This document shows positions 7,049 through 16,407 of a DNA stretch of 64,000 bases, one piece after another. The DNA is from Bacilli bacterium. Its GTDB lineage: Bacteria; Bacillota_I; Bacilli_A; RF39; UBA660. Each line of letters begins with the position of its first letter. Position 1 is the stretch's first letter. The stretch covers positions 511,098 to 575,097 of the forward strand of contig JAFWJA010000015.1 of NCBI GenBank assembly GCA_017511805.1, written 5' to 3'. The translations under genes were made by a program, and so were the position numbers. The notes below the pieces were generated by a model. The model did not search any database. It was not told the origin of the DNA and saw nothing but the letters and a program-made list of their open reading frames with translations.

Positions 7049-8875
7049 CTATTCTAAAACCTTATCTAACTTCTCTTTTATTTTATCTCTAGTGAATGGT
7101 TTAGCAACATAGCTAGAAAAACCTTCTTCTAAATACTTTTCTTTAGCACCTTGTACAGCATCTGCTGTTAAAGCAATTACTGGAGTATCAAAACCTTCAA
7201 TCTTTTTAAATTCAACCAAAGTTTCTTCTCCACTCATTTCAGGCATCATTATGTCTAAAAGTATTATATCATATTTTTCTTTATTTACCATATCTATTGC
7301 TTCTTTTCCACTTAAACAAGTGTCAATTTTTACACCTAAATCAGATAAAGCTCTTTCAGCAACCTTTATATTTAACTGATTATCATCTACAACTAATAAC
7401 TTCTTTTTAGTATAATCTATCTTTTTGTTTGCTTTTTTAGACTTAGATTCTTTAACAACTGGTTTTTCCATTAGACTAATTTTTTGATTAATTGTAACAA
7501 CAAATATAGATCCTTTTCCATAAGTACTATTAACATTTATTGTTCCACCCATCATATCAACTAATTTCTTAGTAATAGCAAGACCTAAACCAGTTCCTTC
7601 AATTGTAGTATTTCTTTCAACATCCAATCTATCAAATTTATCAAATAATCTACTTATAGATTCTTTCTTAATACCTCTTCCAGTATCTTGTACACTTATT
7701 ATTAAAGAACAAATTTTATTTTTATTTATACATTTGATATTAAAATTAATTTCTCCCTCATCAGTATATTTTACCGCATTAGATAATAAATTATTCACTA
7801 TTTCTTTAACATGTACTTTATCACCAATTAATTCATAAGGTATATCTTCAGCGAAATTAGTTTTTAATACTATTGATTTAGAACCTATTCTAGTAGCATT
7901 TAATTTAGCAAGTGTTTCCATTTCCTTTTTAAAATTATATGGAGCACTAACTAAATCTAACTTATTACTTTCTATCTTACTTATATCTAAGATATTACCA
8001 ACTATTTCTATTAATGTATTAGATGCATCAACTATATCTTCAGAGTCTTCTTTAACTTGTTTTGGCACTTTATTTTTAAATGTAAGTATATCTTCAGATA
8101 GACCCGCAATTGCATTTAGAGGAGTTCTAATTTCATGAGACATACTAGATAAGAAATCAGATTTAGCTCTATTAGCTCTTTCTGCTTGTTCTTTTGCTAT
8201 ATTAAGTTGTTCTATTAATTGTACATCAGGGTTTTCAATTGTAAAGAACATTAAAAATGTTACAAATGTTTCCATACCAGATACTAATAATAGTTCTGGA
8301 TTTATTTTTTGAATTATAACAACACCTGTACCTAATATAGCATATATAATAAGTGGTATATATTTTTTATTTAATCCTTTTTTTATACCAAAAATAAAGA
8401 ATGCTACATTTAAAATGACATCAACTGCTGAAGTTAAATATGTGAAATTAGCCGCAGGTCCATATGTATATATTACTTTATTTTCATTAAAATAATATAA
8501 TGGTAAAAATGCTATTATTAGACAACATAGAACACAACCTGTTAAGAATAGTAATTTAATAGAACTATTTTCTACTATTCTTTCTGCTCTTTTAGTAAAT
8601 GTAATAATAAATACATATAATACAAAAAATGTTCCCCAAAAAAAGAAAGACATTAATAAAAACTTAGAAATAAATTCATTTATAAAACTATTACCGCCAC
8701 CATTTTGAATGGTAAATGAACTAAAAATAGCTAGTATAATAGTAAATAAATTTGTTATTATCATGTATTTAAACATCTTATTTTCTACAGTCTTAATTCT
8801 AGGTTTACTAAAATAAATTACTGTTAATAATACTATATAGAAAAAACTACATATTGTAAAAATGTTATTAGACAT
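7049..8875 (-). CDS. Membrane hybrid histidine kinase with receiver domain
   Basis: Protein of 608 residues. Roughly six to seven hydrophobic helices fill residues 1-215. A linker helix leads to the HisKA block [13 protein letters not shown] with the phospho-acceptor His near 247. An ATPase domain follows, with N ([13 protein letters not shown]), G1 (DTGRGIK) and G2 (GTGLGLAI) boxes. A C-terminal receiver domain has VVDDNQ, phospho-accepting Asp near 541 ([11 protein letters not shown]) and the conserved Lys near 592 (AKPF). There is no DNA-binding output and no separate response regulator nearby. ATG at 8875 is used because GGAGG precedes it. The membrane part is not a domain I can name. Confidence 0.9.
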   Translation of the reverse strand: MSNNIFTICSFFYIVLLTVIYFSKPRIKTVENKMFKYMIITNLFTIILAIFSSFTIQNGGGNSFINEFISKFLLMSFFFWGTFFVLYVFIITFTKRAERIVENSSIKLLFLTGCVLCCLIIAFLPLYYFNENKVIYTYGPAANFTYLTSAVDVILNVAFFIFGIKKGLNKKYIPLIIYAILGTGVVIIQKINPELLLVSGMETFVTFLMFFTIENPDVQLIEQLNIAKEQAERANRAKSDFLSSMSHEIRTPLNAIAGLSEDILTFKNKVPKQVKEDSEDIVDASNTLIEIVGNILDISKIESNKLDLVSAPYNFKKEMETLAKLNATRIGSKSIVLKTNFAEDIPYELIGDKVHVKEIVNNLLSNAVKYTDEGEINFNIKCINKNKICSLIISVQDTGRGIKKESISRLFDKFDRLDVERNTTIEGTGLGLAITKKLVDMMGGTINVNSTYGKGSIFVVTINQKISLMEKPVVKESKSKKANKKIDYTKKKLLVVDDNQLNIKVAERALSDLGVKIDTCLSGKEAIDMVNKEKYDIILLDIMMPEMSGEETLVEFKKIEGFDTPVIALTADAVQGAKEKYLEEGFSSYVAKPFTRDKIKEKLDKVLE

Positions 8876-8903
8876 ATTAGCCTCCATTTTATTTTCTATA
8901 AAA

Positions 8904-8932
8904 ATTATATAACAATAAAAAAATAAAATCAA
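8904..8932 (-). promoter_or_regulatory. Promoter of the histidine kinase operon, overlapping a terminator
   Basis: TTGATT (8927-8932) and TATAAT (8904-8909) are separated by 17 bases. The -35 hexamer lies within the stem of the preceding gene's terminator, so the two signals share DNA. Confidence 0.65.
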
Positions 8933-8950
8933 TAAGTATTGATTTTATTT
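8917..8950 (-). terminator. Terminator of the acyl-CoA ligase-like gene
   Basis: A perfect 14-bp stem (8921-8934 with 8937-8950) has a two-base loop and a following T-run on the minus strand. Confidence 0.85.
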
Positions 8951-10834
8951 AAGCACTAAACTTTTGTTATAGTTATTATATGTTTCTTCTTCTAAATTTT
9001 TGTTATTTTCTAGTAATTTTTCTAATTCTTCTTTTAATTTTTTATAATCAACTTTACCTATATTTGTAACAGGTAATTTGTCTATAAAAATGAAATTACA
9101 AGCAACATCTCTAAATGGTAATTGTTTAGAACAATACTTAGTTAATTCAGGTTTTATAGTATCTTTATCAACACCATCTTCAAGTACTACAAACGCAACT
9201 GGTATATGACCATTTCCAAATCTATTAGCAGCCATATCTACAACAGCAGATTCTTCTACACCTTTAAAAGAATTTATAACATTTTCTATTTCCAATGGAT
9301 AATTATTATGTCCATCTGGTCTTACTATTGTTCTTTTAATTCTACCTTTTACGTATAAGAATCCTTCTTTATCTATATATCCATAATCTTGACTATGTGT
9401 CCATACTCTTCCATCACTATGAAGCATTCTAACTTTTTTCTCTTCTTCTTCGTTATCTAAATAACCTTTCATCATAGTAGGTCCAGTAATACATATTTCA
9501 CCTATTTCATTATATTGTAATTCTTCATCTGTACCTGGTTTAAATATTCCAACTATATTTGTTGGGAATGGAATACCAACACTACCAACTTTATTTACTA
9601 TAGTTGAACTAGTAATAGCTGCTCCACCTAATTCTGTCATACCAAATCCTTTAGTTATTTTAGCTGCACAATTATGTTCTTTTAAAAACTGATTTAGTTT
9701 TTCTTCAAGAACTATATTCATAGAATCTCCACCAACAGCTGGATAAACTATAAATGATAAATCTACTCCATCTAATTTTTTACTCTTTGTTAACATATCA
9801 AAATGACTTGGAACACCTAATACTTCATTAGGTTTATATTTTATTATTAAATCTGGGAACTTTTCAGGATCAAATTTAGGAATAATAGTACAAGTAATTC
9901 CAACTGATAATGGTAAATGAATACCATTATTTAAACCATACGCTATAAAAGGTGGCATTATATCTAACATTACTTGTTGTCTTTCTATTCCAAGATTTGC
10001 AGTAGCATAATGAAATGCCATAGAATTAAAATTATCATTTGATAGAATTGCACCTTTAGAAACTCCTGTTGTTCCTCCTGTATAAACTATTGCAGCAGGA
10101 TAATTCTTTTCATATTCTACTGATTTTACTTCATTTATTTTTCTTCCATTATTTATAAATCTACTCCATTTATAATATTTAGAAGTATCTATTTTAGGTA
10201 ACTCTTTACTAGAATTCTTAATAACATTTAATGGAAATATTAAAGAATCATAAGCACTAATTGTTACAAAAGTATTTGCTTTTAATTTATCTTTAATTTT
10301 TTCTATTCTAGGATTTAATAAATTAATAGAAAAAATTAGTTTACTATTTGTTTTATTAAAAATTTCGATTAATCTATCTTCATTTGTTCTTGGATCGACC
10401 ATATTAGCAACTGCACCTAATTTATTTAATGCATAAAATAAGTATATTACTTCAGGTGTAGTAACACTTGCAATTGATACTGTATCTCCTTTTTTAACAC
10501 CATATGATACTAATGCTCTAGCAGTTTTATCAATCTCTTTAAATAGTGTTTTATAATTAATTTTCTTACCATAATAATTAATTGCTATATCATCTAAATG
10601 ATCTTTATTTTGTTCATATAAATAATTATAAGCAGTCATCTCAGGCATCTTTTCATTTATTGCTTCATCACTATAAAAAGAATACCAAGGTTTATCTTTA
10701 GATGCATATCCAGTTAATGGACCTTGTAATTCTCCTGTCCCTATTTTCTTTAAATAAATATTCCTACATTCTGCATCTTGAGTTGATAAATCTGATATTT
10801 TTTTATTTAAAACAACTTGATCTTCATATTTCAT
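8945..10834 (-). CDS. AMP-binding acyl-CoA synthetase-like ligase
   Basis: Protein of 629 residues of the ANL (adenylate-forming) superfamily. The phosphate-binding loop YTGGTTGVSKGA lies near residue 250, the A5 motif appears as GFGMTELGG, and the hinge/A8 region as YGYIDKEGFLYVKGR. The C-terminal lid carries the catalytic lysine in NIGKVDYKKL. Such enzymes activate a carboxylate with ATP and usually pass it to CoA. The chain length suits a fatty-acid or similar acyl-CoA ligase, but the substrate is not readable. A strong AGGGGGA site precedes the ATG. It stands alone, with no beta-oxidation genes nearby. Confidence 0.85.
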   Translation of the reverse strand: MKYEDQVVLNKKISDLSTQDAECRNIYLKKIGTGELQGPLTGYASKDKPWYSFYSDEAINEKMPEMTAYNYLYEQNKDHLDDIAINYYGKKINYKTLFKEIDKTARALVSYGVKKGDTVSIASVTTPEVIYLFYALNKLGAVANMVDPRTNEDRLIEIFNKTNSKLIFSINLLNPRIEKIKDKLKANTFVTISAYDSLIFPLNVIKNSSKELPKIDTSKYYKWSRFINNGRKINEVKSVEYEKNYPAAIVYTGGTTGVSKGAILSNDNFNSMAFHYATANLGIERQQVMLDIMPPFIAYGLNNGIHLPLSVGITCTIIPKFDPEKFPDLIIKYKPNEVLGVPSHFDMLTKSKKLDGVDLSFIVYPAVGGDSMNIVLEEKLNQFLKEHNCAAKITKGFGMTELGGAAITSSTIVNKVGSVGIPFPTNIVGIFKPGTDEELQYNEIGEICITGPTMMKGYLDNEEEEKKVRMLHSDGRVWTHSQDYGYIDKEGFLYVKGRIKRTIVRPDGHNNYPLEIENVINSFKGVEESAVVDMAANRFGNGHIPVAFVVLEDGVDKDTIKPELTKYCSKQLPFRDVACNFIFIDKLPVTNIGKVDYKKLKEELEKLLENNKNLEEETYNNYNKSLVLK

Positions 10835-10879
10835 TTTTAGTTCCCCCTAACAATTATAACCATATTAATATTACTACAT

Positions 10880-10910
10880 AAAAAAAGATGTGTCAATGCT
10901 TTACACATCT
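10880..10910 (-). terminator. Terminator of the ASCH gene
   Basis: AGATGTGT (10886-10893) pairs with ACACATCT (10903-10910) and is followed by six T on the minus strand. The gene's stop codon lies inside the hairpin. Confidence 0.85.
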
Positions 10911-11284
10911 TCATAATTCCATAAACCAAGTTGTCCTTTCATAGGAATAGGCTTATCATACTTAACAATATTCTCTAATTTCCATGCAAAATCTTCAGCG
11001 TGATTACTTTTTCCATACACTGTTTTATCTATTTTTATTAATTCATTTTGAAACTCAGGTGTCACTTTAATACAATCTACTAAAGTAGCTTCTCCCATTA
11101 TCATACCAGGCTTAATATCTATATCATAATCTTTAAATCTAATAAGATTTTCTTTTTCTAAATCTTTTCCAGCATGAATTAAAATCTTCCCTCTATAATT
11201 TGTTTTCCTTGATCTAAACTCATATTTTTTATAACCTTCTATTATCAAAGATGCCCAAGGTTCTTTAATAGTTAATGCCTTCAT
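10901..11284 (-). CDS. ASCH-domain protein
   Basis: Protein of 127 residues. The N-terminus has the ASCH hallmark: a KEPWASLI block, then the conserved YEFRSR, then GKILIHAGK. ASCH is a small PUA-like fold that binds RNA or acts on modified nucleosides (one member is an N4-acetylcytidine amidohydrolase); the role here is unassigned. The ribosome-binding site is weak. The gene is divergent from the GH25 lipoprotein gene and shares its 75-base intergenic region, which holds a promoter for each direction. Confidence 0.8.
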   Translation of the reverse strand: MKALTIKEPWASLIIEGYKKYEFRSRKTNYRGKILIHAGKDLEKENLIRFKDYDIDIKPGMIMGEATLVDCIKVTPEFQNELIKIDKTVYGKSNHAEDFAWKLENIVKYDKPIPMKGQLGLWNYEDV

Positions 11285-11301
11285 TTTATCATCTTATATT
11301 A

Positions 11302-11307
11302 ATTATA
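11302..11307 (-). promoter_or_regulatory. Extended -10 promoter of the ASCH gene
   Basis: TATGTTATAAT on the minus strand with the -10 at 11302-11307; no -35 visible. It is 18 bases before the ATG. Confidence 0.55.
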
Positions 11308-11313
11308 ACATAT

Positions 11314-11342
11314 TTTACTTTATTAATAATTTAATATATAAT
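11314..11342 (+). promoter_or_regulatory. Promoter of the GH25 lipoprotein gene
   Basis: TTTACT (11314-11319), 17-base spacer, TATAAT (11337-11342), then AGGTGAT before the ATG at 11359. Confidence 0.7.
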
Positions 11343-11358
11343 TATTTTAGGTGATAGT

Positions 11359-12612
11359 ATGAAGAAAAAAATAATTATCCTAATAGTTTTATTTATATTA
11401 TGTGGTTGTTCTTTTTATGATGAATATGAAATGCCAAAAGAAGTTACTTTAAAAACAATTAATTCTAAATTTGAAGTTTATAGTAAACCTAAAATATCTG
11501 ATTTAATAGAAGAAAAAAATGTAAAAATAATAAATGAAGATACAGTATTAAATACTGATAAAACTGGTAAAAAGAAAACTACTATAGAATATGAATATGA
11601 TGATAGAACATATAAATATGATGTAGAATATAACGTAGAAGATACTACTTCACCTACTATACTTTATACTGAAAATTATAATTATGCTTATGTTGGTGAT
11701 ACAAGTATTGAAAACACTGATTTATGTGAAAGTGCAGTTTTTATAGATAATTATGATAGAAAAGTATCTTGTAAAGTAGAAGGAACATATGACATTAATA
11801 CTCCTGGTTCATATGATTTAAAATATATTATTAGTGATAAAGATAATAATGTTATTGAAGACTCAATTACGTTTGAAGTAATAGATCCAGAAACTATTGA
11901 AGAAGATGATGAAGATGAAGAAGAAATAATAGAAGGAGAACAGGTTGAAATAGAAGAAACAGATTCTAGAATCCAGTTTAGTGATATCATAAATAATTAT
12001 AAAAATAAGAATAATATGATTGGAATAGATGTATCAAGATGGCAAGGAGATATTGATTTTGAAAAAGTAAAAAAAGCTGGTGCAGAATTTGTTATTATGA
12101 GAATGGCAGTATCAAATGGACCTAATGATGAAATAGGACTAGATTCTAAATTTAAACAAAATTTAAAGAATGCTAAAAAGGCTGGTTTAAAAATTGGAGT
12201 TTATGTTTATACATCACCTGCGACAGTAAAAGAAGTAAAAAAACAAGCTGAATTTATTGTTAAAGAATTAGATGGAACTAAATTAGATTTCCCTATTGCA
12301 TATGATTTTGAGAACTGGGAAGATGTAAGAAAATTAAAACTAAATATTCATGATTTAACTAATATGATGGATGAGTTTTATAAAATAGTAAATAAAGAAG
12401 GATATGAAGTAATGCTTTATAGTAGCAAATACTATTTAGAAAAAATATGGGGAACTGTAGATTATCCTGTATGGTTAGCTCATTATATAGATCAAACTAA
12501 CTATCAAGGTGATTATGTAATGTGGCAAATGACAAGTGATGGAAGAATAGATGGAATAGATGGTTCTGTTGATATAGACATATATTATAAGAAAGAAAAA
12601 AGAGAGAATTAA
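11359..12612 (+). CDS. Lipoprotein with Ig-like domain and GH25 lysozyme domain
   Basis: Protein of 417 residues. A short signal peptide ends in the lipobox LCGC, so Cys17 would be lipidated and the protein held on the outer face of the membrane. Residues ~90-175 look like a bacterial Ig-like (DUF5011-type) domain. A very acidic linker (EEDDEDEEE and similar) follows. From about residue 220 there is a glycoside hydrolase family 25 domain, with GIDVSRWQGDIDF, YDFENWED (acidic catalytic pair) and WLAHY. GH25 enzymes cut the MurNAc-GlcNAc backbone of peptidoglycan. A role in wall remodelling is likely. Confidence 0.92.
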   Translation: MKKKIIILIVLFILCGCSFYDEYEMPKEVTLKTINSKFEVYSKPKISDLIEEKNVKIINEDTVLNTDKTGKKKTTIEYEYDDRTYKYDVEYNVEDTTSPTILYTENYNYAYVGDTSIENTDLCESAVFIDNYDRKVSCKVEGTYDINTPGSYDLKYIISDKDNNVIEDSITFEVIDPETIEEDDEDEEEIIEGEQVEIEETDSRIQFSDIINNYKNKNNMIGIDVSRWQGDIDFEKVKKAGAEFVIMRMAVSNGPNDEIGLDSKFKQNLKNAKKAGLKIGVYVYTSPATVKEVKKQAEFIVKELDGTKLDFPIAYDFENWEDVRKLKLNIHDLTNMMDEFYKIVNKEGYEVMLYSSKYYLEKIWGTVDYPVWLAHYIDQTNYQGDYVMWQMTSDGRIDGIDGSVDIDIYYKKEKREN

Positions 12613-12629
12613 TTCTCTCTTATTTTTTT
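12596..12629. terminator. Bidirectional terminator between convergent genes
   Basis: A perfect 20-base palindrome at 12601-12620 with T-runs on both strands (12623-12629 rightward; A 12596-12600 leftward). It serves the GH25 gene, whose stop codon it contains, and the small membrane protein gene. Confidence 0.85.
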
Positions 12630-12835
12630 AACACCATTTTTTTCATTTTTTCATCTTTTGCACATTCTTTTTGTACATTACTACCATATACAAATGCAGG
12701 TGCAGTCCATAAAGCAACAGTTGCTGCCCCTATAGGTATAAATGGACTAACGGGTGCTAAAGCTATCACGCCAACTGATGTTGTAACAATTGCTATTTTT
12801 TTATAACTTCTTTTCTTTTTATTACTTTTTTCCAT
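12620..12835 (-). CDS. Small membrane protein, unknown
   Basis: Protein of 71 residues with a lysine-rich N-terminus and one or two hydrophobic segments (about residues 13-50). It contains PVSPFIPIGAATVALWTAP and ends in a lysine-rich tail. A GAGGAAG site precedes the ATG, and terminators flank the gene on both sides, supporting expression. I do not recognise a family. Confidence 0.6.
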   Translation of the reverse strand: MEKSNKKKRSYKKIAIVTTSVGVIALAPVSPFIPIGAATVALWTAPAFVYGSNVQKECAKDEKMKKMVLKK

Positions 12836-12866
12836 ATTAATACTTCCTCACCCAATTAATTCTATC

Positions 12867-12893
12867 AAAAAAAAGAACTTATTTCAAGTTCTT
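12867..12893 (-). terminator. Terminator of the exporter/GNAT operon
   Basis: AAGAACTT (12873-12880) pairs with 12886-12893 across a five-base loop and is followed on the minus strand by six or more T. It closes the eight-gene run that starts at 18153. Confidence 0.85.
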
Positions 12894-12894
12894 T

Positions 12895-13449
12895 TTATAC
12901 ACGATCTAGTTTATTATTTCTATAATCGTTTTCTAGGACTTCCATCCAAATTTCATCATGCCATTTTCCATCTAAGAAATAACATTCATGTCTTCTTCCA
13001 TATTCTTTAAATCCTAATTTCTTATAACAAGCAATTGCTCTATCATTAAAATCAAATACTCCTAGATTAATATTATGAAGTCTTAGTACATTAAAACCAT
13101 ATTCTAATAAAAGACTAATTACTTCTTCTCCTAATCCTTTACCTCTATATTCTTCTTCACCAATAAAGATACCAATAGTAGAAGTTCCATCTTTATAATC
13201 TGTATCCATAAGACCACAATTACCAATTAACTTATCATCTTCTTTAGATACAATTGCAAAAGTATGTCCACCTCTACTCATTAATTTTTCAACCCATTCT
13301 CTTTCTCCAATTGTAGTTATTACTTTTGAAGTAGAATGAATATTATCAGTAACTCTTCTATCATTCATCCACTTTGTATAATCATTAACATCATCTATTG
13401 ACATTGGTGATAGGTATATTCTTTCACTTTCTAACTTTTTAAAATACAT
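12895..13449 (-). CDS. GNAT acetyltransferase, RimJ/RimL-like
   Basis: Protein of 184 residues. It begins LESERIYLSPMSIDDV, as RimJ/RimL/SpeG-type GNATs do. The acetyl-CoA binding segment is IGIFIGEEEYRGKGLGEE, followed by LHNINLGVFDFNDRAIACYKKLGF, another typical block. It transfers an acetyl group from acetyl-CoA to an amine. The target could be a protein N-terminus, an antibiotic or a polyamine and is not decidable. Last gene of the operon; AGGAGGTAATACT precedes the ATG. A -10-like element (TGTTATAAT) at the end of the preceding gene could add an internal promoter. Confidence 0.87.
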   Translation of the reverse strand: MYFKKLESERIYLSPMSIDDVNDYTKWMNDRRVTDNIHSTSKVITTIGEREWVEKLMSRGGHTFAIVSKEDDKLIGNCGLMDTDYKDGTSTIGIFIGEEEYRGKGLGEEVISLLLEYGFNVLRLHNINLGVFDFNDRAIACYKKLGFKEYGRRHECYFLDGKWHDEIWMEVLENDYRNNKLDRV

Positions 13450-13469
13450 AGTATTACCTCCTTTTTTAA

Positions 13470-14003
13470 TTATAACACTTTTTTTCTATCAAATTCTTTT
13501 TTTAATCTTTCAGTAAGCGCTACTAAATAATCAAAATTTTCTACATATTCTTTTTGTAATTTTTCAAGAGTATTATACGCAAGTACATAATCAGATTTAT
13601 CAATATCTTTTTTATCAAGTGCTTCTTTTAATTCATCTTCATCTAGTACAATTGAATCTCCATTAGGTCTTATTACAAGATCTAAGTATAAATCATCTTC
13701 ATATGGAATGCCATTTTCAATACCCGTTTCTTTTGCTACATCAAAATACCACTCTATAAGATAATCTTTTTCATCATACATAATTGTAATTGCGTAATTA
13801 GAATTATCTGGATAAACTAAATACCATTTATAATTATCATTACGAATAAAGTATTCATTTCCATCAATATTAACCTTCATTGGATTTTCTACATCTAACA
13901 TCTTTAGATAGCAAAGATAACCTTTAAAATAATCTTCATCTATTCTCTTTTGATAATATTCGCTGGATTTATCATCATATTTAGTCGCAAATCTTCTTTT
14001 CAA
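13470..14003 (-). CDS. DUF402-family protein
   Basis: Protein of 177 residues. The conserved DUF402 core is visible: YDEKDYLIEWYFDVA, then DDLYLDLVIRPNG and LDEDELKEALDKK. Characterised DUF402 relatives are nucleoside di/triphosphate phosphatases or ribonucleotide-binding proteins; the exact reaction here is uncertain. It starts with TTG, overlapping the TGA stop of the upstream GNAT gene (TTGA), with AAGGGGATGG as ribosome-binding site. This overlap also shows that TGA is a stop codon in this genome. Confidence 0.8.
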   Translation of the reverse strand: MKRRFATKYDDKSSEYYQKRIDEDYFKGYLCYLKMLDVENPMKVNIDGNEYFIRNDNYKWYLVYPDNSNYAITIMYDEKDYLIEWYFDVAKETGIENGIPYEDDLYLDLVIRPNGDSIVLDEDELKEALDKKDIDKSDYVLAYNTLEKLQKEYVENFDYLVALTERLKKEFDRKKVL

Positions 14004-14587
14004 ATTACCATCCCCTTAATTAAGTACTTTTCATACTCCTCTTTATACTTTTCTAGTGATTCTTTAACATTGATATTGTAGTCTACTATAGTAGTTTTAT
14101 ACCTTTCATCATCGTACCATTCTTTTACTCTAACACCACCAAGTGCTTCCATAGTCTTCCAAGAAGCAGGATTATTTAAATCCGCATCCATAAATACTAC
14201 ATTAATACCATGTTTATCACATTCCTTTAAAGCTAGATATAAATTAATTTTATTATAGCCATTTCCCCTTTTTGTAGGTCTTATTGAATAACCAATATGA
14301 CCTCCTAACTTTTTTAATTTATCATTTAAAGCAAATCTTATATTACACATACCAATAATTTCATCATCTTCATTAACCATGAAATATTCTTCACCAGGAA
14401 CTCTAGTATCTGTAATAGGATGATTTCTGCTTTCTTCTCTATACTCTAGCCAACCTTCATAATTATCAAGATATCTATCTAATCCACCTGAACCATTAAT
14501 ATCAGATTTATATTCAATAAATTCTTTTATATAATCAATTGCTTTATCTTTATATTCTATTGTTGGAATTACATATTTAAATTTCAT
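14000..14587 (-). CDS. GNAT acetyltransferase
   Basis: Protein of 195 residues. The GNAT acetyl-CoA loop appears as HIGYSIRPTKRGNGYNKINL around residues 95-115. The following strand and helix include VVFMDADLNNPASWKTMEALGG. It resembles the COG3981-type predicted acetyltransferases, whose substrates are unknown. It lies between a P-loop kinase-like gene (11 bases upstream) and the DUF402 gene (overlapping). Confidence 0.83.
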   Translation of the reverse strand: MKFKYVIPTIEYKDKAIDYIKEFIEYKSDINGSGGLDRYLDNYEGWLEYREESRNHPITDTRVPGEEYFMVNEDDEIIGMCNIRFALNDKLKKLGGHIGYSIRPTKRGNGYNKINLYLALKECDKHGINVVFMDADLNNPASWKTMEALGGVRVKEWYDDERYKTTIVDYNINVKESLEKYKEEYEKYLIKGMVI

Positions 14588-14598
14588 ATTGCCACCCC

Positions 14599-15159
14599 CT
14601 ATAGTTTGAATTCTTTTATTACTTTATCCGCAACTTCTTCAGGAGATAGTTTCTCATTATTTATTCTTAAATAATTATCAAAATCTAGTTCTCCTTCATT
14701 AGAGTTCATTCTATATTTATCCATTGAATCCACTAACTCTTTATTACTTCTTTCAACATCTCTTTTTGTAGGTTTTTCTTTTAATCTTTCTTCAGTAACA
14801 TTTCTCTTTAGTCTTTCTTCTAAATCAGTTTCAAGTTCTACTAGATAGAATTTTCCACCATTCTTTTCATACTTTTCTTTTAAATCTTTGACATATTTAA
14901 CATCATTTTCATCATTAAAATCTATGATATAAGTAAATATTAGATCTACATCATTTTTAATAGATAGATCAAATACTTCTTTTCTTATTACATTTCTTAA
15001 TTCTTTAAATGATGGTGTACCCCAACCAAATATTCTAGAAGGTATTTCTAGACTATCATGATTAGTAGATACTGCCCAGTTTATTTTCTCTTTAATAGCT
15101 TTTGCTACAGTCATTTTACCTACTGCTTGAGGTCCACATATTATCATTAAGTTAGCCAT
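14599..15159 (-). CDS. P-loop nucleoside/small-molecule kinase-like protein
   Basis: Protein of 186 residues with a Walker A motif at the N-terminus (CGPQAVGKMT) and a lid rich in Arg/Lys (RNVTEERLKEKPTKRDVERS). This resembles shikimate/chloramphenicol-phosphotransferase-like AAA_33 kinases. The start at 15159 is set by AGGAGGTATAAT, which is made of the last codons and stop of the upstream GNAT gene; a longer frame upstream lacks this spacing. The phosphate acceptor is unknown. Together with three GNATs in the operon it suggests small-molecule modification. Confidence 0.72.
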   Translation of the reverse strand: MANLMIICGPQAVGKMTVAKAIKEKINWAVSTNHDSLEIPSRIFGWGTPSFKELRNVIRKEVFDLSIKNDVDLIFTYIIDFNDENDVKYVKDLKEKYEKNGGKFYLVELETDLEERLKRNVTEERLKEKPTKRDVERSNKELVDSMDKYRMNSNEGELDFDNYLRINNEKLSPEEVADKVIKEFKL

Positions 15160-15160
15160 A

Positions 15161-15604
15161 TTATACCTCCTTTTCAAATATTATTCTTTGTTCTTTATAC
15201 CCTAACTTATTATATAATTTAATCGCAATATCATTAAATGTATAAACATTTAATTCTATTCTTTTTACTTCTTCTTTTTTAGAAATCTTTTTGATTTTCT
15301 CCATTAACAGACTACTATATCCATTTCCTCTTTCTTTCTCGGTAACAACTAATTCATCAATCCATAAAACCTTGTTCATTTTTTCTCTTATCTCATAAGA
15401 AAGAAATCCTACTAGAACATTATCTTTATAGTAACCTATAATCTTTATTCCATTTTCTATTTGTTCAAAAACATATTCTTTTAACTCATCAATTGTTCTT
15501 TTTTTAAATATATCTTTTCTATGATTATAATGATATAAAAATCCTTCATAATAAATAGCAAAGAATAAATCATTTAAGTCTTCTTTGGTTAGTTCTCTTA
15601 TCAT
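15161..15604 (-). CDS. GNAT acetyltransferase
   Basis: Protein of 147 residues. The acetyl-CoA binding motif is ERGNGYSSLLM near residue 95, after the strand LWIDELVVTEK. The C-terminal NVYTFNDIAIKLYNKLGYKE completes the GNAT fold. It is preceded by TTAGGAGGACAT and follows the ABC permease gene by 8 bases. The substrate is unknown. Confidence 0.84.
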   Translation of the reverse strand: MIRELTKEDLNDLFFAIYYEGFLYHYNHRKDIFKKRTIDELKEYVFEQIENGIKIIGYYKDNVLVGFLSYEIREKMNKVLWIDELVVTEKERGNGYSSLLMEKIKKISKKEEVKRIELNVYTFNDIAIKLYNKLGYKEQRIIFEKEV

Positions 15605-15612
15605 ATGTCCTC

Positions 15613-16407
15613 CTAAACATTAACTACTGCCATACTGCTACTTGTATATCTTTTTAATCCTCTATTGAATAAGAATACTGCCAATATCATATTAAATACT
15701 GCAAATCCTATTAATATTAATAATTTAGTAATTGAGAAATCTTGAAATAAAGTAACTGGTAAATAAATAGCAAATCCAACTGGTATAATAGTGTGCATTA
15801 ATATAGTTACAAAGTTACCAAATACTGTATAAGGATATAAACTAAAACTTATATATGAATCAGTAAATGTTTGTTTTGTATCACTAAATCTTATAAACCA
15901 GAATGTAATACTATTTACTATTATAAAGAATGAAAGCATTATTAAAAATGAGAAGAAGGAACATATTAAGAACAATAAGAATTGAACAGGATTATGATAA
16001 TAAATAAAGAATATTATTATTCCAAATAATAAATCTCCTAAAGCAGATATTTGTGTTTTAGAAGTTAATACTCCTATTAAAGGACTTTTTGGTTTTGTTA
16101 AGTATTTATCAAGAGCACCTTGTTCAATATATTTTGCTATATTATCAACACCCGCGAAGAACAAATAAACCATTCCATATGTTACTGTACAAAGTGCAAC
16201 TGCAAGCATTTGATCTTCAAATGTATATCCACCAAAGTCTGGTTTTAAACTAAAGAATACTAACCACTGAACAACAATTGAACAGTTATTTAACATCATA
16301 AGTAATACATTCATTAAGAATGATGCTCTATTTAACATTTCTCTTTGTACATTATATTTTATTGATAATAAAATATATCTTAAATTGCTTCTAACCTCCG
16401 TTAACAT
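15613..16407 (-). CDS. ABC-2 exporter permease (COG3694-like)
   Basis: Protein of 264 residues with about six hydrophobic helices. The Gln/Lys-rich cytosolic loop IEQGALDKYLTKPKSPLIG is a signature of the ABC2_membrane_6 family. With the two upstream genes it forms the three-gene COG4586/COG4587/COG3694 exporter, whose cargo is not established. Its ATG overlaps the end of the other permease gene by 17 bases. The upstream site GGGGAGTG is weak but well placed. Confidence 0.85.
   Translation of the reverse strand: MLTEVRSNLRYILLSIKYNVQREMLNRASFLMNVLLMMLNNCSIVVQWLVFFSLKPDFGGYTFEDQMLAVALCTVTYGMVYLFFAGVDNIAKYIEQGALDKYLTKPKSPLIGVLTSKTQISALGDLLFGIIIFFIYYHNPVQFLLFLICSFFSFLIMLSFFIIVNSITFWFIRFSDTKQTFTDSYISFSLYPYTVFGNFVTILMHTIIPVGFAIYLPVTLFQDFSITKLLILIGFAVFNMILAVFLFNRGLKRYTSSSMAVVNV

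Noticed and set aside
11751-11990. Serine-rich minus-strand frame inside the GH25 lipoprotein gene
   Set aside because: It is the reverse complement of the acidic GAA/GAT linker of a clear plus-strand gene.
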